Source of the DNA: Agapanthus africanus
Lineage: Eukaryota; Streptophyta; Magnoliopsida; Asparagales; Amaryllidaceae
Reading direction: 5' to 3'
NCBI GenBank assembly: GCA_030015575.1
Contig: CM057337.1
Coordinates: forward strand, 378,533,582-378,597,581
Length of the DNA: 64,000 bases
A program made the translations under genes and the position numbers. This document shows, one piece after another, positions 30,286 through 41,909 of the stretch. Every line of letters begins with the position of its first letter. The stretch's first letter is position 1. The notes beneath the pieces are model-generated. The model searched no databases. It worked only from the letters and a program-made list of their open reading frames with translations, and was not told where the DNA came from.

Positions 30286-32317
30286 TGTTAGTGTATATGG
30301 CCTAGAGGCCATTACTGTATCATACTAGTTTGTATATTACTTAATGGAAGCTTGGGATATTCACAGTTGTATATACAATCTTGCTCGAAATGGTAGTATG
30401 CTACTTGGTTTGTCTCTGCTTTAATATGTGCATGTGTTTCTTTTAGCATATTGCTGGTATACATATTAGTAGAGCCCTTAGGATCTTTGCTTGATTACCA
30501 GCGTTGTGATGGCGCTCGCACTCGTGGGAGCTGGGTAATCTATAAGCACATCCTTATACAGGTCCCTGGTCGTTGGACTATCGAGACAGGGCATCGATAC
30601 TCCGGAGTAGACTAGCGTATGCGCTTCTCATCCCAGTGTGGGAGACGGTCTGTCCCACAGCCGTTAGTACGTCGTACTTGGGATAGTATGCGGGTGCTCA
30701 TTAGGTTACGAGTACACTGGACAGGACTCGTCGGGAACTGTTGGTTGGTAATATACCTATCGTCAGTTATCAGTTCCCAGGTGACATGAGTACAGCTTAG
30801 TCCGCTGACTTGACACTGTCACTTCGCCTCGAGTGTGTTCCCACTGCACTTTGATTACTACCCTACCACGGCTCAAAGGAGCTGTGCAAACAGGTAGTTT
30901 TTGGGTGCAGTCCCGAAGCACTTGGAGGCAGTGACGGTTAGACAGGATTCGTCTCTCCCGGTATTGGGGGTTGACATCGCGCTGTGTCCAGGAGAGCCAT
31001 TACACGAGTAGTCCCTGGCCAGGGCAAGCGAGATATACTGGTAGGTTTCCAGTGTTATCTCAGGGTGTTCTGGGCTACACTCCGACACGACTTGTACCGC
31101 TATTAGGGGACTGACGTTCACCGCCCCCCTAGGCCCGCCATGCGATGTATCAGACGAACAGACCGGACTGTACGGAGACTGTCACATACAGGCTCAGTAG
31201 GAGTGCAGATGGGGTTCACCTCGTCAGTCTTCTTATCGACATCTACCTGGGGACCGTTACGTACAGCTAGTGCCGCTTGCGGTCTGTGGTTAAACCCACT
31301 GCCAGCGTAGTGTCGAGTCTTTAGAGTCCCACACAGAGAGCTATTCGCCTTTAGGCAAAATGAGTAGAGGTCGCATGGTTTTGCGACAGGGTTCGTTCAC
31401 ATTCGCGCACTTGTGCACGTTTGCTGTCCGGACAGTTTATACTAGCGGGCTTTGGTTTAAGCCGGATCCTAGTATATGATTTGAGATTGGTTTTTCTCAT
31501 TGTGTTCGTGTTCCTCGGATCACGAATGCGGGTGCGTATGCACAGTTGCTTGAGATTGAGGGAGAGGACCTTGATTAGGGTTAATGGCTATTGTCATTTT
31601 ATTAACCCTAATATTTATGTGTGTGTTATTGTTAATTAGTAATTAGTTTAATAATTATCCATGGTTGTGGTTGTTGACCATTTGACTTCTTTGACTTGTT
31701 GACCTAGGTTGACACTTTGACCATCATAATTTCTTTTGGAAGATGCTTTTTGATCTTTGCAATTTGAAATGATAATGGTCATGTCATGATTTACCATGAT
31801 AATTATCTAGCTAATTATTCAATTAAATTAATTCACACATATTAGTGAGAAGAGCTCTATTATTTTCTCATTCTCTCATATCATTTCTCTCTCTTGTTCA
31901 TCCTCTCCCTCAAGCTATCTCCCTCTCATGTGTTGAGAAACAAAAAGCTTGAGAAAAACCTTCACTTGATCCTCTCTACTCTCTTCTAGGGTTCAAGTCT
32001 TAGCATTTCTTGTACTCTAGTTACTCCTAGCTTGGAGTTGAAGCTAAAGGTGGTGGCTTTCAAGTGGATCTTTCTTTGACGGAAGAAGACAAGCAAGGTG
32101 AGGACTTTCTACCATTCCGACGAGCAAGGAGAGAAGGACTAAAGACCAAAGGTATAACCTTTCTACAACTTAGTTAGTTGTTAGTTTACTTTAGCTAGTT
32201 TTCGTTTAGCAAAGATCCTCACAAGCAAAGTCCATGTTGCCTAAGTCATTAAAAATCCGTTTTTTATTATGTTTTCCGCCTCCCCGTAAGCACCGGGATG
32301 GGCAACACGGACTTACA
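30286..32317 (+). mobile_element. Copia-A 3' LTR
   Basis: 2032 bp, same length as the 5' copy. Differences seen by eye: near 30300, 30661, 30700, 30962, 30989 and 31993. Confidence 0.96.
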
Positions 32318-32322
32318 CCTTG
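32318..32322 (+). repeat. TSD CCTTG, right copy (Copia-A)
   Basis: Matches 22214-22218. Confidence 0.95.
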
Positions 32323-33030
32323 TATATAAAAGATGGTTGTAGAGAGTAAGTTTATCTTCCACGTATTGTACGTAGATAAACATACTCTTGAGAGGAAATG
32401 TTCTCCTATGCTACACTCGGTCAAGCTTCTCTTATCACGGGGATTCTCCATAGAAGGTCTGCATGATACCTACTACATCTTGTTGTTTATGATCTATGGT
32501 GATAGATCTAAGTGGATGTTGGGAGTGTCCTAAATCTAGACTAGATATAGATAGCTCACTAGCTGTAGTGATCAGGAGTCAATCGGATCATGGGAGAATC
32601 ACTGAACAGCTGTGGAGGACATTCTTAAGTACTTGAGAAGCACTAAAAGAATGTTCTTGGTTCGAGCTTCCAGAGTGATAAGGTCGACTGAAAGTCAGTT
32701 ACAGGCATAGTCTTTACCCTCGGTAAAGGGACGGTATGTTGGAAGAGTTCCAAGCCAGATACCGTGACATACTAGACGATAAAGGATGAATACATTACTA
32801 CCAACGATACTACCAAAGTGGCTGTTTGGACATTTCTTGTTCATGAGATGAACAAGGATCCTACCATTGAGCGTCCAATAACTGTTATTGTGACAACAAT
32901 GGAGTTGTGGCTTTGGCCTTGAAACGTTTGTCCCATCAGAGTTCCAAACATATTCTGAGGCAAGTATCACCTGATCAGGGATGGCTGATCTCCAAGGGAT
33001 CAAGGTCAGGAGAGTAGACACGGAGGTTAA
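32323..33030 (+). pseudogene. Copia-B1 pol remnant: RT core and RNase H
   Basis: Continues B1 directly after Copia-A. The RT core appears as VLYVDKH, where the catalytic YVDD has lost its last Asp, then an SVK..LS..FS segment. From about 32640 it matches the RNase H part (GTVCWKSSK-like, then the CDNNGV-like segment near 32890) with many stops and frameshifts. It ends at the Gypsy-C insertion. Non-functional. Confidence 0.82.
33026..33030 (+). repeat. TSD GTTAA, left copy (Gypsy-C)
   Basis: Matches 52275-52279; the flanks rejoin near the end of B1 RNase H. Confidence 0.92.
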
Positions 33031-33428
33031 CGATCAGTCGAAAATATTGCATTTTTAATACATCAATTTCCCTACCATTTGCACTCATCTAGAGGTGTTT
33101 GGTATTAATATAGCACATATTAGCAAATCATCCGTAAAATACCAAATTACTTGTGTTATACTTTAAAACCGATATTTCTGAGGGAAATTGAGTGTTTATC
33201 ATTACATCGCATAATCTTTGTGTAGCGCAACACTTTCCTCGAGAATCTGTGCAGGAAATTTCAGGAACAGAGGCAAAATTGTCAAAAGTGCTGAGAAAAT
33301 TAAACCAAGTCCAAGATTTGAGATCTGGCAGTAAACTAAAGAGAATTATAAAATTATAGATGTCAGAAAAATACCATGAAGTCAGCACCAACACCTACCA
33401 GAAGTTTCGGGCACAGATACCACTATTA

Positions 33429-33447
33429 GGCCGCGGATCCGCGGCGC
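33429..33447. repeat. GC-rich dyad (C, left LTR), single-block form
   Basis: GGCCGCGGATCCGCGGCGC: one CCGCGG-AT-CCGCGG block only. The right LTR has two blocks, and recombination between them would give this form. Confidence 0.85.
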
Positions 33448-33666
33448 TATGGTGACAACATTGCTTCCAATTTCCACACGTGGCTTCCCTTTAATGGCTC
33501 AGCTTCCAGAAGGCTCCCGAATAACACGTGGCTTCATCCAGAAGGCTCGGCCTAACAACCTAGCTCTAGAATATTCCCTCCAACTAACTTCTTCTAGAAG
33601 CCTCTCTCTAACAAACTTTTGGAGGGAAATTTGAAATTTGAATTCTAGATCTAAGGTTAAGATGGC

Positions 33667-33674
33667 TATAAAAG
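33667..33674 (+). promoter_or_regulatory. TATA box, Gypsy-C left LTR
   Basis: CTATAAAAGG, a good plant TATA match, repeated at 51191-51198 in the right LTR. Confidence 0.6.
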
Positions 33675-33741
33675 GAAACCTAGATCTAGGGTTTTGGGTT
33701 ACTGATCAATTCCTAATACAAGTTGAGTGACACAACTTGTA

Positions 33742-33746
33742 ACCCT
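33742..33746 (+). repeat. TSD ACCCT, left copy (Copia-B2)
   Basis: Matches 44118-44122. The target was a telomere-like ACCCTAACCC stretch of the Gypsy-C LTR. Confidence 0.93.
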
Positions 33747-35960
33747 TGTTAGTTATATGTATGCCCTAGAGGCCATTACTGTACATTGGAAGTATATTGT
33801 AGTGGATGCCGGGACATATATAGGGAAGACTTTCTTGCTCGACATGATAGTATGCTATCTGGTTGCTCTTTACCTTAACGTGTATACTGATTGTCTCTCT
33901 GATACATGTTGGTAAAGCCCTTAGGATATGTACTTGACTACCTGGACTATGATGCAGATCATACTAGTGGGGACAGACAGTCTATAAGTACATCCTTCAA
34001 AGTCCCCAGTCGTGGGTGTATCGAGATGGGGCATCGATATACCAGAGTAGACTAGCGTATACCTTCTCGACCCATACAGATGGGTGATGGATGATCCCAT
34101 ATCCATTGGTGTTTGACATCAGAGATGATATACGGGTGCTCAGTGGAGACTGGGTACACTGGACGGACTCGCCGAGAACTCCCAGATGGTATTATACCTT
34201 ACGTCAGATGGCGGTTCTCTGGTGACACTGGTACAGAGTAGTCTGTTGACCCGAGATCGTCATAGAGTCTTGTGTGGTTCCCACTGTGCTTTGATTTCCA
34301 TCTTACCACGTCCAAGAGGGCGTGCAAAACGGTGGTTTTTGGGTACAGTCCCGAGTCACATAGAGGCAATGAGCGATAGGAGGGGATTCGTCTCTCCCGG
34401 TATAGGGAGTTGATGTTGCGCTGTGTTCGATTGGCTATAACAGGAAATCCCTGGCCAGGGTTGCTGAGATTTAATGGTAAGTGTTACCAGTAGTTTCTCA
34501 AATTGTTATAGACCTCATATCGACACGACTTATCGAGCTATTGGAGTCTGACGTTTACCACCCCTAGGCGAGATATGCGACATATCAGACGATCAGACCG
34601 GACTGTACGGTAGTGTTACTGGTTGGATTCACTGGAGTGTGAGCGGGCTTGCTCGTCGATCTTCTGATCGCTCAATACCCGGGTGGCCGTTACGTTTAGC
34701 AGACCGCTTGTGGCTTGTGGGTGTTTGATATGATCGTCACCTGCTGCCGGCGTATTGACGAGTCTTTAGAGTCCTACACAGAGGTTTCCTGGCTCAAGCG
34801 AAACGAAATAGGAGCGCATATAAGATATTTGCGGGACCGAGAATAATGCGTGTATGTGATACCGTATTTCATTCTCGCGATGAATATATCGATTGGTTGT
34901 ATGCGATATAACCTAGTTATCGAATCAAGTATTGATTCGATAAGCCGATACATAGGATACTAGTCGGTTATATGCGATATGACCGGATCGTTAAATCAAG
35001 TATTGATTTAATGATTTAATGTATAATTATATATTTGATATATTACTTTGCATTAACTAGTATCGGTTCACTTTAAATGGATATTCTCACTCGGGTGTGC
35101 ACATTGTATATGTGATATATTTTTTTGTGCACTTGATTGTATCATGTTTGATGATACATGTTAACTTGGTTAAGTGTAAAGATTAAACCATGGTTAAGTT
35201 AATGATTAGGGTTTTGCTTTTCTTTATTATTTATTTATTTATTTATTTTGGAAAGAAAAAGGGAAAATGGTTGCTAGTTTTGTTTTATCTTTGAAGCTTC
35301 ATGAAGCTTTGACTAAAGTGACCATTTTGTCTCATGCTTAACCCTAACCATTCACTTAAACCTTAGTTAGTTCTCTACACTTGACCATGGTTCATTATAT
35401 GATAAGTATTGATTTTCTTTTCAATATTAATTAACTTATCATAACACTTTCTTCTTCTTCTTCTTCTTCATCTTCTTTCATGAAGAAAGCTTCACTTCAT
35501 CAATGGTGATTGATGAAAATGAGTGAGAAATCCAATTCTAAAGTGAACCCACTTCCTATTTCTTCATCCTCTACCTCTTGCCAAGTAGTAGAGTGTGTTT
35601 CCTTCACAAGTTTTCTAGACTTGGTGAAGTTGGAGCTTGATCTAGCGATGCCTCGACGTAGATCATCTTCGGCATGGACATCGACGACCTAGCCCGCCCA
35701 TTTCTCCGATGAAGCCGACGCATGAGTCTGAGATCCGACTTTTCCAGCGAGGGGACTTCATTGCGGTGCTATGGACGTGGAGCACCGGATCTACAAAGGT
35801 TGTATTTCCGTTCACTTTAGCAGTTAAAGTAATTAACTTGCATGATTCGCCTAAACTTCTAGCCAACGATCCGTATTAGGGTTTCTCGGCACCGTTAAAT
35901 TTTGAAATTGGCATGGTTGATGCCTTGTGAGACCTCATGAAAGTGCCTAGGAACCCTACA
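33747..35960 (+). mobile_element. Copia-B2 5' LTR
   Basis: TGTTAGTTATATG...CCCTACA. Contains CCCTGGCCAGGG (34449-34460), paired ATCAAGTATTGATT repeats (about 34925 and 34995) and a CTT microsatellite (about 35447-35468). A small frame at 35510-35692 recurs in the 3' LTR and is not a recognisable gene. Confidence 0.93.
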
Positions 35961-35961
35961 G

Positions 35962-35973
35962 TAGTATCAGAGC
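35962..35973 (+). other. Primer binding site (Copia-B2)
   Basis: TAGTATCAGAGC, one base from the initiator tRNA-Met PBS. Confidence 0.85.
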
Positions 35974-36156
35974 CTAGGTAGAGCCTTAGGCGAAGTCTAG
36001 ACGACGTTTGAAATCCGAACGAACCCGAAAACCCATTTCCAAAATGCTCTCTGTCCAATTTTTAAAAATTTGGTTTTTTCCATATTAAAAATATGCAGAA
36101 AATTAAGCAGGGTTTTTTATAAATTACTGTGCAAAAAGGAGCCCTAACTCCGTCAA

Positions 36157-36209
36157 ACCGCCGCGGAACCGCGGTCTTACCCTACGTGGCGCGGCGGTTC
36201 CGCGGCCGT
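36157..36209. repeat. GC-rich dyad (B2 leader)
   Basis: CCGCCGCGGAACCGCGG and GCGGCGGTTCCGCGGCCG as complementary arms separated by about 15 nt, about 195 bp from the PBS. Confidence 0.88.
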
Positions 36210-38084
36210 TATGTTGAATCTTTGACTTTTGTTTGCACAGTAATTGTTATATTTGACTCCTGTGTTTTCTGGATAATTTTAATATTTATTCAAGAGTTGA
36301 ATATTCCAGGGTGTTTTGGGGGTTCGCAGATTCGATCAGATTATCAGATTTTGTCTGTGTGGCTTTCCAGATATTTTTGAATATGTTAAAAAGTTCGACC
36401 GGATATAAATACCCAATGTTTCCCCTGACGGAAAATTTCCAAGTGTTGGATTTCTCCGAGGTTTAAAGACGTTCTGAGTAGTGCAGGTAACGCGATGGTC
36501 CCTCTAGAAGACAACAAACCTTAACTCGATTATGTGACCGTCTTGAACTGCCCTTTGAACCTTCGGGTTTGGGGTAGTACGGCGTGCCACATGTGAGGCG
36601 TTGGCTTGACCCTTCTACGGCTGGACCGTTGGTACTGAGGCATGAACTGAATGTTTTAAAACCTGTTTCATGTGATGAGCTGTATCGGGAAAACTTGGGT
36701 GTTCGACTGTTCGATCGGAAAGTTTAACATTTTCTGTTTATCTGGAATGTGATACAACAATTGGAATTCACAAGCAGTTATGAGATAACTGAATGAATGT
36801 TATAAACATAGCAGTTTAGTCTCACTTGATCGGTTGCCACGGAATTTTGATGTGATCAAAAGTCCGTTGCAATCACGTAGCGTACGCGGATACTCGCCGG
36901 GTAAACTTAATAGACAGCCTCACTCCATAGCCCCGACCAAGTGACTGTAGGAGAACCCCGTCGCCGAAAGCATCCGTTCGGGTGCTCGCGGCAGCGGTGT
37001 TCTGCCTTGGTGCACTTTGTCGACGGCGTCAGGGGGTGCGGCCGCGTACTAAAGTTTGCGACGAGCATTCGATCAGGATGTCAGGAATCCTGTTGAATTG
37101 CCCGACTTGATATTGAAAAGTGTTTTCGATAATGAGACTAAAATGCGGGGTTTATAATTGTTAGGCATGTGATGCCTAAGGAGTTCATTGGTTTAGGCAT
37201 GCGATGTCTAAGGAGGTTGCGGATTCCAACTGTTGTAGTTTTACACTTTCTTTTCTGTGACCGTAAGTATAATATGTGATATCGCCGGTTTCGTTGCTAT
37301 ATGTCAACGACAATTGGGATGCGCATATTTACTTACGTTGATGACATGTGATGTTATGTGTTGCTGGATATGTTATATTGGATCGTCGTGTTTGAATAGC
37401 CGGGGGTTTTTATGTGAGATGAGTGTTTTTCAATTTCATTCATGTAAAAACTTGAATGTAATATTCTTTTATTGGGGCACTTCCAGGTTGCGGAAGTTGT
37501 CACCGTTTGTATATTATTTACATTTCCGCACTAGGATAGACCCAAGGAGGGGAGCACAAGTAACCGGGTTCTGGAGTCCAGTGGGAGACCAACTCGAGGA
37601 GTCGAGTCCGGGTCTCCTAACTCCAGAATTGGTAGGGTTGCTTGCCGCTTTCGTAGGGGTCTAGGGGTGTGGGTTTGGCTATTCATCACGACCGTGGAAT
37701 CCGTGTTTTATACTGGCTCGTATTGAAAACACGGACGTCCTAGTATATCCAATATTTCATATGATTCTTCTGCTGCGATATCTGTGATGTGATCATGTGA
37801 TGTTCTGTGATAGATACTGTATATAGTATATATGATATATTATATAGACGTTACTTATGTTTTACACCCGCGCTAGCCCTGCCCTGCTCTGCCGTTAGTT
37901 ACCTAACCTAACGGTGCATGAGGGGACATCGAGGCGAATGCGGATGGCATAAGTGTACGTCGTATTTATCTGTGATGTTTTGGTACTTAAATGATGGGAC
38001 TTCATTAATGTGATTAATGAAAGAAATAAAAGAAACCTAAGATGTTGTAGAATCGAATTTCAAAATAAAACAGGTAGCTATAGT

Positions 38085-38335
38085 TCTTGCTTTGCACAGA
38101 GGTATATGTGATATATCCTGCACCTTATTCGATGAGGAAAGGACCGAGATCCCTTTACCGGGAGTGACTCCTTTAGCAATAACTGACAGATGCTACACAC
38201 TCGGTTTGTCTTTTGATTGCTTTTAAGAGTTTTTGCTTTGCACAGCGGTATATATGATATATCCTGCACCTCATTCGACGAGGAATGGACCGACGATCCC
38301 TTCACCGGGAGTGACTCCTTTAGCAAAACTAGAAA
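38085..38335 (+). repeat. Two tandem leader units of about 143 bp (B2)
   Basis: Units beginning at the TTGCTTTGCACAG blocks (about 38088 and 38230), each with a CTGCACCT.ATTCGA.GAGGAA block and CGGGAGTGACTCCTTTAGCAA. Confidence 0.8.
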
Positions 38336-38464
38336 AGCCTCAAAAACACTCCATTTTAAAATCATTTGATTCTACAACGATATCAAGTTCATTACGCAAT
38401 AGGTTTTCAGAAAAACCTGTCGTAGCCCTCCGTCATTTCAGATAAGTCCTACTTAGTATTCGTG

Positions 38465-38493
38465 CTACGTTTGTTGACTATGTTAAGGCGTAG
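38465..38493 (+). other. Leader hairpin 1 of B2
   Basis: Outer stem CTACG/CGTAG; apex TTTGTTGACTATGTTAAGG with inner stem TTGAC/GTTAA. Confidence 0.8.
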
Positions 38494-38554
38494 TGTGCGG
38501 TAGCTAATTAGTGCTTATCTGCATAAGCATATGATGTGATTGGATTAGGGTAGT

Positions 38555-38589
38555 CGTGCGACTTTGTTGACTATGTTAAGGGTCGTGCG
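38555..38589 (+). other. Leader hairpin 2 of B2
   Basis: Outer stem CGTGCGAC/GTCGTGCG with two G-T pairs; apex TTTGTTGACTATGTTAAGG, identical to hairpins 1 and 3. Confidence 0.8.
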
Positions 38590-38636
38590 GGTGGGTTTAA
38601 TTCAATCGGGAAATGACGGGTTGAACTTGACTAGCA

Positions 38637-38670
38637 CTTATGATTTGTTGACTATGTTAAGGTCATATAG
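38637..38670 (+). other. Leader hairpin 3 of B2
   Basis: Outer stem TATGA/TCATA (extended imperfectly); apex TTTGTTGACTATGTTAAGG. Confidence 0.78.
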
Positions 38671-39113
38671 CTTCTAGGGGCAAAATATTATCGGGAATTT
38701 CAAGTGTTGAAATTTGCAATGAGATTGCATACCTTCTATGAGATAGTTGGATCCCGATACCCGCTGCGAGTAAGAGTTACTCCTGAGAGAGTTTTATACA
38801 TTACAATTAGCCGATCAAGTAGGTGTCTAGAAAGGTGTTAACGAGGTTACGCCTCTGGGAAAACGAGGTTTACATTAATTAGGTTCGTGCGAAAGCACGG
38901 GGGACCTCCATCAAAGTACCGACACTGGCCTGGCTGAAAGATTGGCGAACTTGTAGTGTGTAATTAATCCCGGCTAGTCTTTCCTTTTAGGGTTTGAAGG
39001 AAGATTTGATAAAAAGCAGTGGGAGCCATCCTGATTAGATAAAATAATAACCAATCTATTCTTGCAAGAGCGCACGCTGAGTGTTTTCTTCTCTCTCTCT
39101 CCTGGTAGCGACC

Positions 39114-41894
39114 ATATCACGCCTTAATCAAGATAATAATACGGAATATTGACCAAACCCGCTTGTTATTCTGAGCTGGGGAACGTTGGTCCCGCTCCAA
39201 CTTATAATTGTTATAAGACAGAGCAGGATTTTGTGGAATACCGGATTTCCCGTGCCGCCCAAACGAAGTAAGTGCATGCTGATGCATCATCTTCGGGTGT
39301 GTTCATTATATAGAACTGTTTCTTAGTATCCTTTACGTCCTGGGTATATGATACCGGATCAGGATCCCGCATATGTAATCTGTTACATAGGGCTACAGAA
39401 AGGTAGAGAACTGAGAACGGGTGATAAGTTTCATGAGGCAGAAAACGGGGCAAGTGTTGCAGCCAAGTCTGTTGGTCACTGTCACCCTGTATTAAAAATA
39501 CATTGATTCGGAACGAATGTTATTAGATACCGAACCTGATATACAAAATCATATCACTCTCTTTATTATTAAAGAAATGATAAAATTTTGTATAGATGGA
39601 TAATGTTTTGAACATTTTCTATATCAAAAGTTGATCGGTTCAGGCACGTTATCTAAAAGTATTGATGTTCTAAATCAAACTACAGTTCTTAGTATATAGA
39701 ACACACACAAGAGGAAGAGTTCAGAAATGAACGAATCCTTCTTGAGGCATTGTAGACTAGGTCATATCAATGCGACCCGACTAGCTGAAGTTACATGAAG
39801 ATGCATATTTAAATCAGTTTGAATCTACATCTTGTGAAACTTGCCAGTCATGTCACAGAGATATAATGACACCAGCTCTGTTTATTGGAAACAGAGAAAG
39901 AGTTAGTGAACTCTTGGGATGATACATGTTGATGTATGAATGTCCCCTGTCTACACTTGCCAAGACTGGTTCTTTATACTTCATTACATTCTCTGATGAT
40001 CTTTCGAGATTCAGACCCATGTTCCTGTTGAAACACAAGTCCGAACCTTTTGAGATATTCACAGAATATAAGTTAGAAATAGAGAACCAATACGGGTATA
40101 AGTATTATGTCCTTTGATGAGATCAAGGAGGAGAATACTTGAGCACGAAATTCTAGGAATTTTCTAAAGGAGAATGAGATTCTCTCTCAGCATTACTCCT
40201 CCGTATACACCATAGCACGATGGTATATCGGGGCGGAGCAATAGCACCCTATTTGATATGGTGTGCTCTATGATGAGTACTACTGAGTTACCTATTTCCT
40301 TTTGGGAGTTATGCACTTGAGAAGCTGCATACGTATTGAATAGGGTTCGAATCAAATCAATGCCTACCAATTCATATGTGATACGGAAAGGGAAGAGCCC
40401 ATATCTTAAGTTGGTTAAGATTTGGGGTTGTCTGGCCTATGTCTAAAAGCAAAATCCGGACAAGCTCGAGGCAAGATCTGTTATGTAGAACTGGAAAGCT
40501 TCCAGCTATGCAAACTGCAGCTGATGATTTGAAAGAACCAAAGGATTCAGTAGATTCCAACGAACCTCAGCCTCTCCGCCGATCTAGTAGGGTTCCTCAC
40601 CCACCTGAGAGATACTTTGGTTTCTCTATGACAGTGGGAGCGAGGATTGCATCATGAGATGATGACCCAACTAGTTTCGAACTGGCCATCAGGAGTAAGA
40701 CTCTATAAGAATGGCTGGATGCTTAGTGATCTGAGATGGAATCCTTATACACCAACAAAGTATGGACTTTAGTTGCTATATCTGAAGGGTTAAATCCCCA
40801 TCAGGAGCAAGTAAATCTTGAGAAGATTACTTGGTGTACATGGAAAAGTTGAGACTTTCAAAGCTAGACTTGTTAAAGGTTTGCATCATTGACCAGGTGT
40901 GGATCATGATGAAACTTTTTCAAGTGACTATGCTTAAGTCCATCCAGATCCTACTTGTCACGGCTACATACCATGACTACGATATCTGGTGGTTGGGTGT
41001 TATGACTGCTTTTCTAAATGATGTTTTAGAAGAGTGAGTCTATAAGTACACAGCCAGAGGGCTTCGTAGACAGTGGGGGCAGCGGAAACGTGTGCAACAT
41101 GTTTTATGTAATAAAGCAGGCATCGCGGAGTTGGAACATCTGTTTTGATGGATTAGTCAAAGAGTTTGACATCATCAAAATGGTAGATGAACCTTGTATA
41201 AACAAAAAGGTAATAGGGAGTATGGTGCTGATCCTCGTAGAGTACGTGGATGACATACTCTTGATAAGAAAGGAGTTTCTTATGCTACGCTCGATCAATC
41301 TCCGTTTATCACAAAGATTCTCCATATAGGATCAAAGTCATACCTACTAAATCCTGGGTTTTGGATCTATGAGATAGATCTAAATGGATATTAGGACACT
41401 CAATAGTTGTAGTGAGATGGTATCAGTTGATCCTGGGGAGAATCACTGGAAGGGTTCCAGGGTGATAAAGACGACTGAGTGTCAGTCACAGGCATTGTCT
41501 TTACCCTCAGTAAAGGGACGGTATGTTGGAAGAGTTCCAAGCTAGATACCGTGACATACTAGACGATAAAGGCTGGATACATCGCTACTTAAGATGCTAC
41601 CATAGAGGCAGTCTGGGTGTATAATAGTTCATGAGATGAACTTCGTTCCTACCACTGTGAGACAATGGAGTTGTGGCTTATGCCTAGGAACGCCTGTCCA
41701 ATCAGTGACCAAGGCGTATTCTGAGGCAGCATCACCTGATCATGGAGATAGTTGATCTCCAGGGTGATCGAGGTTAGGAGAGTAGATTCTGAGGACAACA
41801 CAGCGGATCCACTCACAAAGGCCTGTTCCCAAAGAGAGATTTTTATGGGATGGTTGAGTATGAGATACTGCAACCACTGCTACAGATGGCCCTA
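39114..41894 (+). pseudogene. Copia-B2 gag-deleted, decayed pol
   Basis: The gag start codon position reads ATA (39114). As in B1 the Gag core is absent and the sequence passes quickly to the protease region (WVYDTGSGS-like at about 39340). Integrase pieces (HCRLGH-like at 39750; KHKSEPF at 40030), the integrase-to-RT linker (RRSSR.PHPPERYF, about 40580), RT with YVDDILL intact near 41245, and RNase H pieces (about 41500-41830) follow in order, with many stops and frameshifts. Deletions remove RT N-terminal parts. It cannot make a working polyprotein. Confidence 0.85.
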
Positions 41895-41898
41895 GTGC

Positions 41899-41909
41899 AA
41901 GTGGGAGAT
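41899..41909 (+). other. Polypurine tract (Copia-B2)
   Basis: AAGTGGGAGAT directly before the 3' LTR, intact although pol is decayed. Confidence 0.9.

Larger units (their letters stand above)
22219..32317 (+). mobile_element. Copia-A, young nearly intact Ty1/copia element (10.1 kb)
   Basis: Complete element. LTRs 22219-24250 and 30286-32317 are both exactly 2032 bp (TGTTAG...TTACA) with about six substitutions seen by eye. PBS 24252-24263, leader to 26319, gag-pol 26320-30271 with one frame break, PPT 30275-30285, TSD CCTTG on both sides. It has the full copia order Gag, protease, integrase, RT, RNase H. Long LTRs and a 2-kb structured leader recall the TAR/Angela-type lineages, but I cannot assign the lineage without a tree. 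It shares LTR and leader modules with the B family and could be a source of trans-acting proteins for it. Confidence 0.96.
33031..33746 (+). mobile_element. Gypsy-C left LTR, first part
   Basis: Starts CGATCAGTCG where the right LTR starts TGATCAGTCG, so the terminal T is mutated. Dyad at 33429-33447 and TATA-like TATAAAAG at 33667-33674. Interrupted by Copia-B2 at 33747. Confidence 0.92.
35974..39113 (+). mobile_element. Copia-B2 leader
   Basis: 3.1 kb non-coding leader. Order: GC-rich dyad (36157-36209); blocks matching B4/B5 leaders; GTTAG/CTAAC stem near 37893; tandem units (38085-38335); AGGTTTT/AAAACCT hairpin near 38401; three apex hairpins (38465-38670); ACCGACACTGGCCTGGC (38917); pyrimidine tract and TAG before the position of the lost ATG. 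Open frames at 36129-36380 and 37257-37664 show no known domain. A GTAAGT-like donor at 37262 and the acceptor-like end could define an intron; not shown. Confidence 0.8.

Noticed and set aside
35447..35468. CTT microsatellite in the B2 LTRs
   Set aside because: Ordinary slippage; it only explains the 6-bp LTR length difference.
36129..37664. Hydrophobic-looking short frames in the B2 leader
   Set aside because: Not conserved as frames in B3 or in the B4/B5 leaders, although the DNA is homologous.
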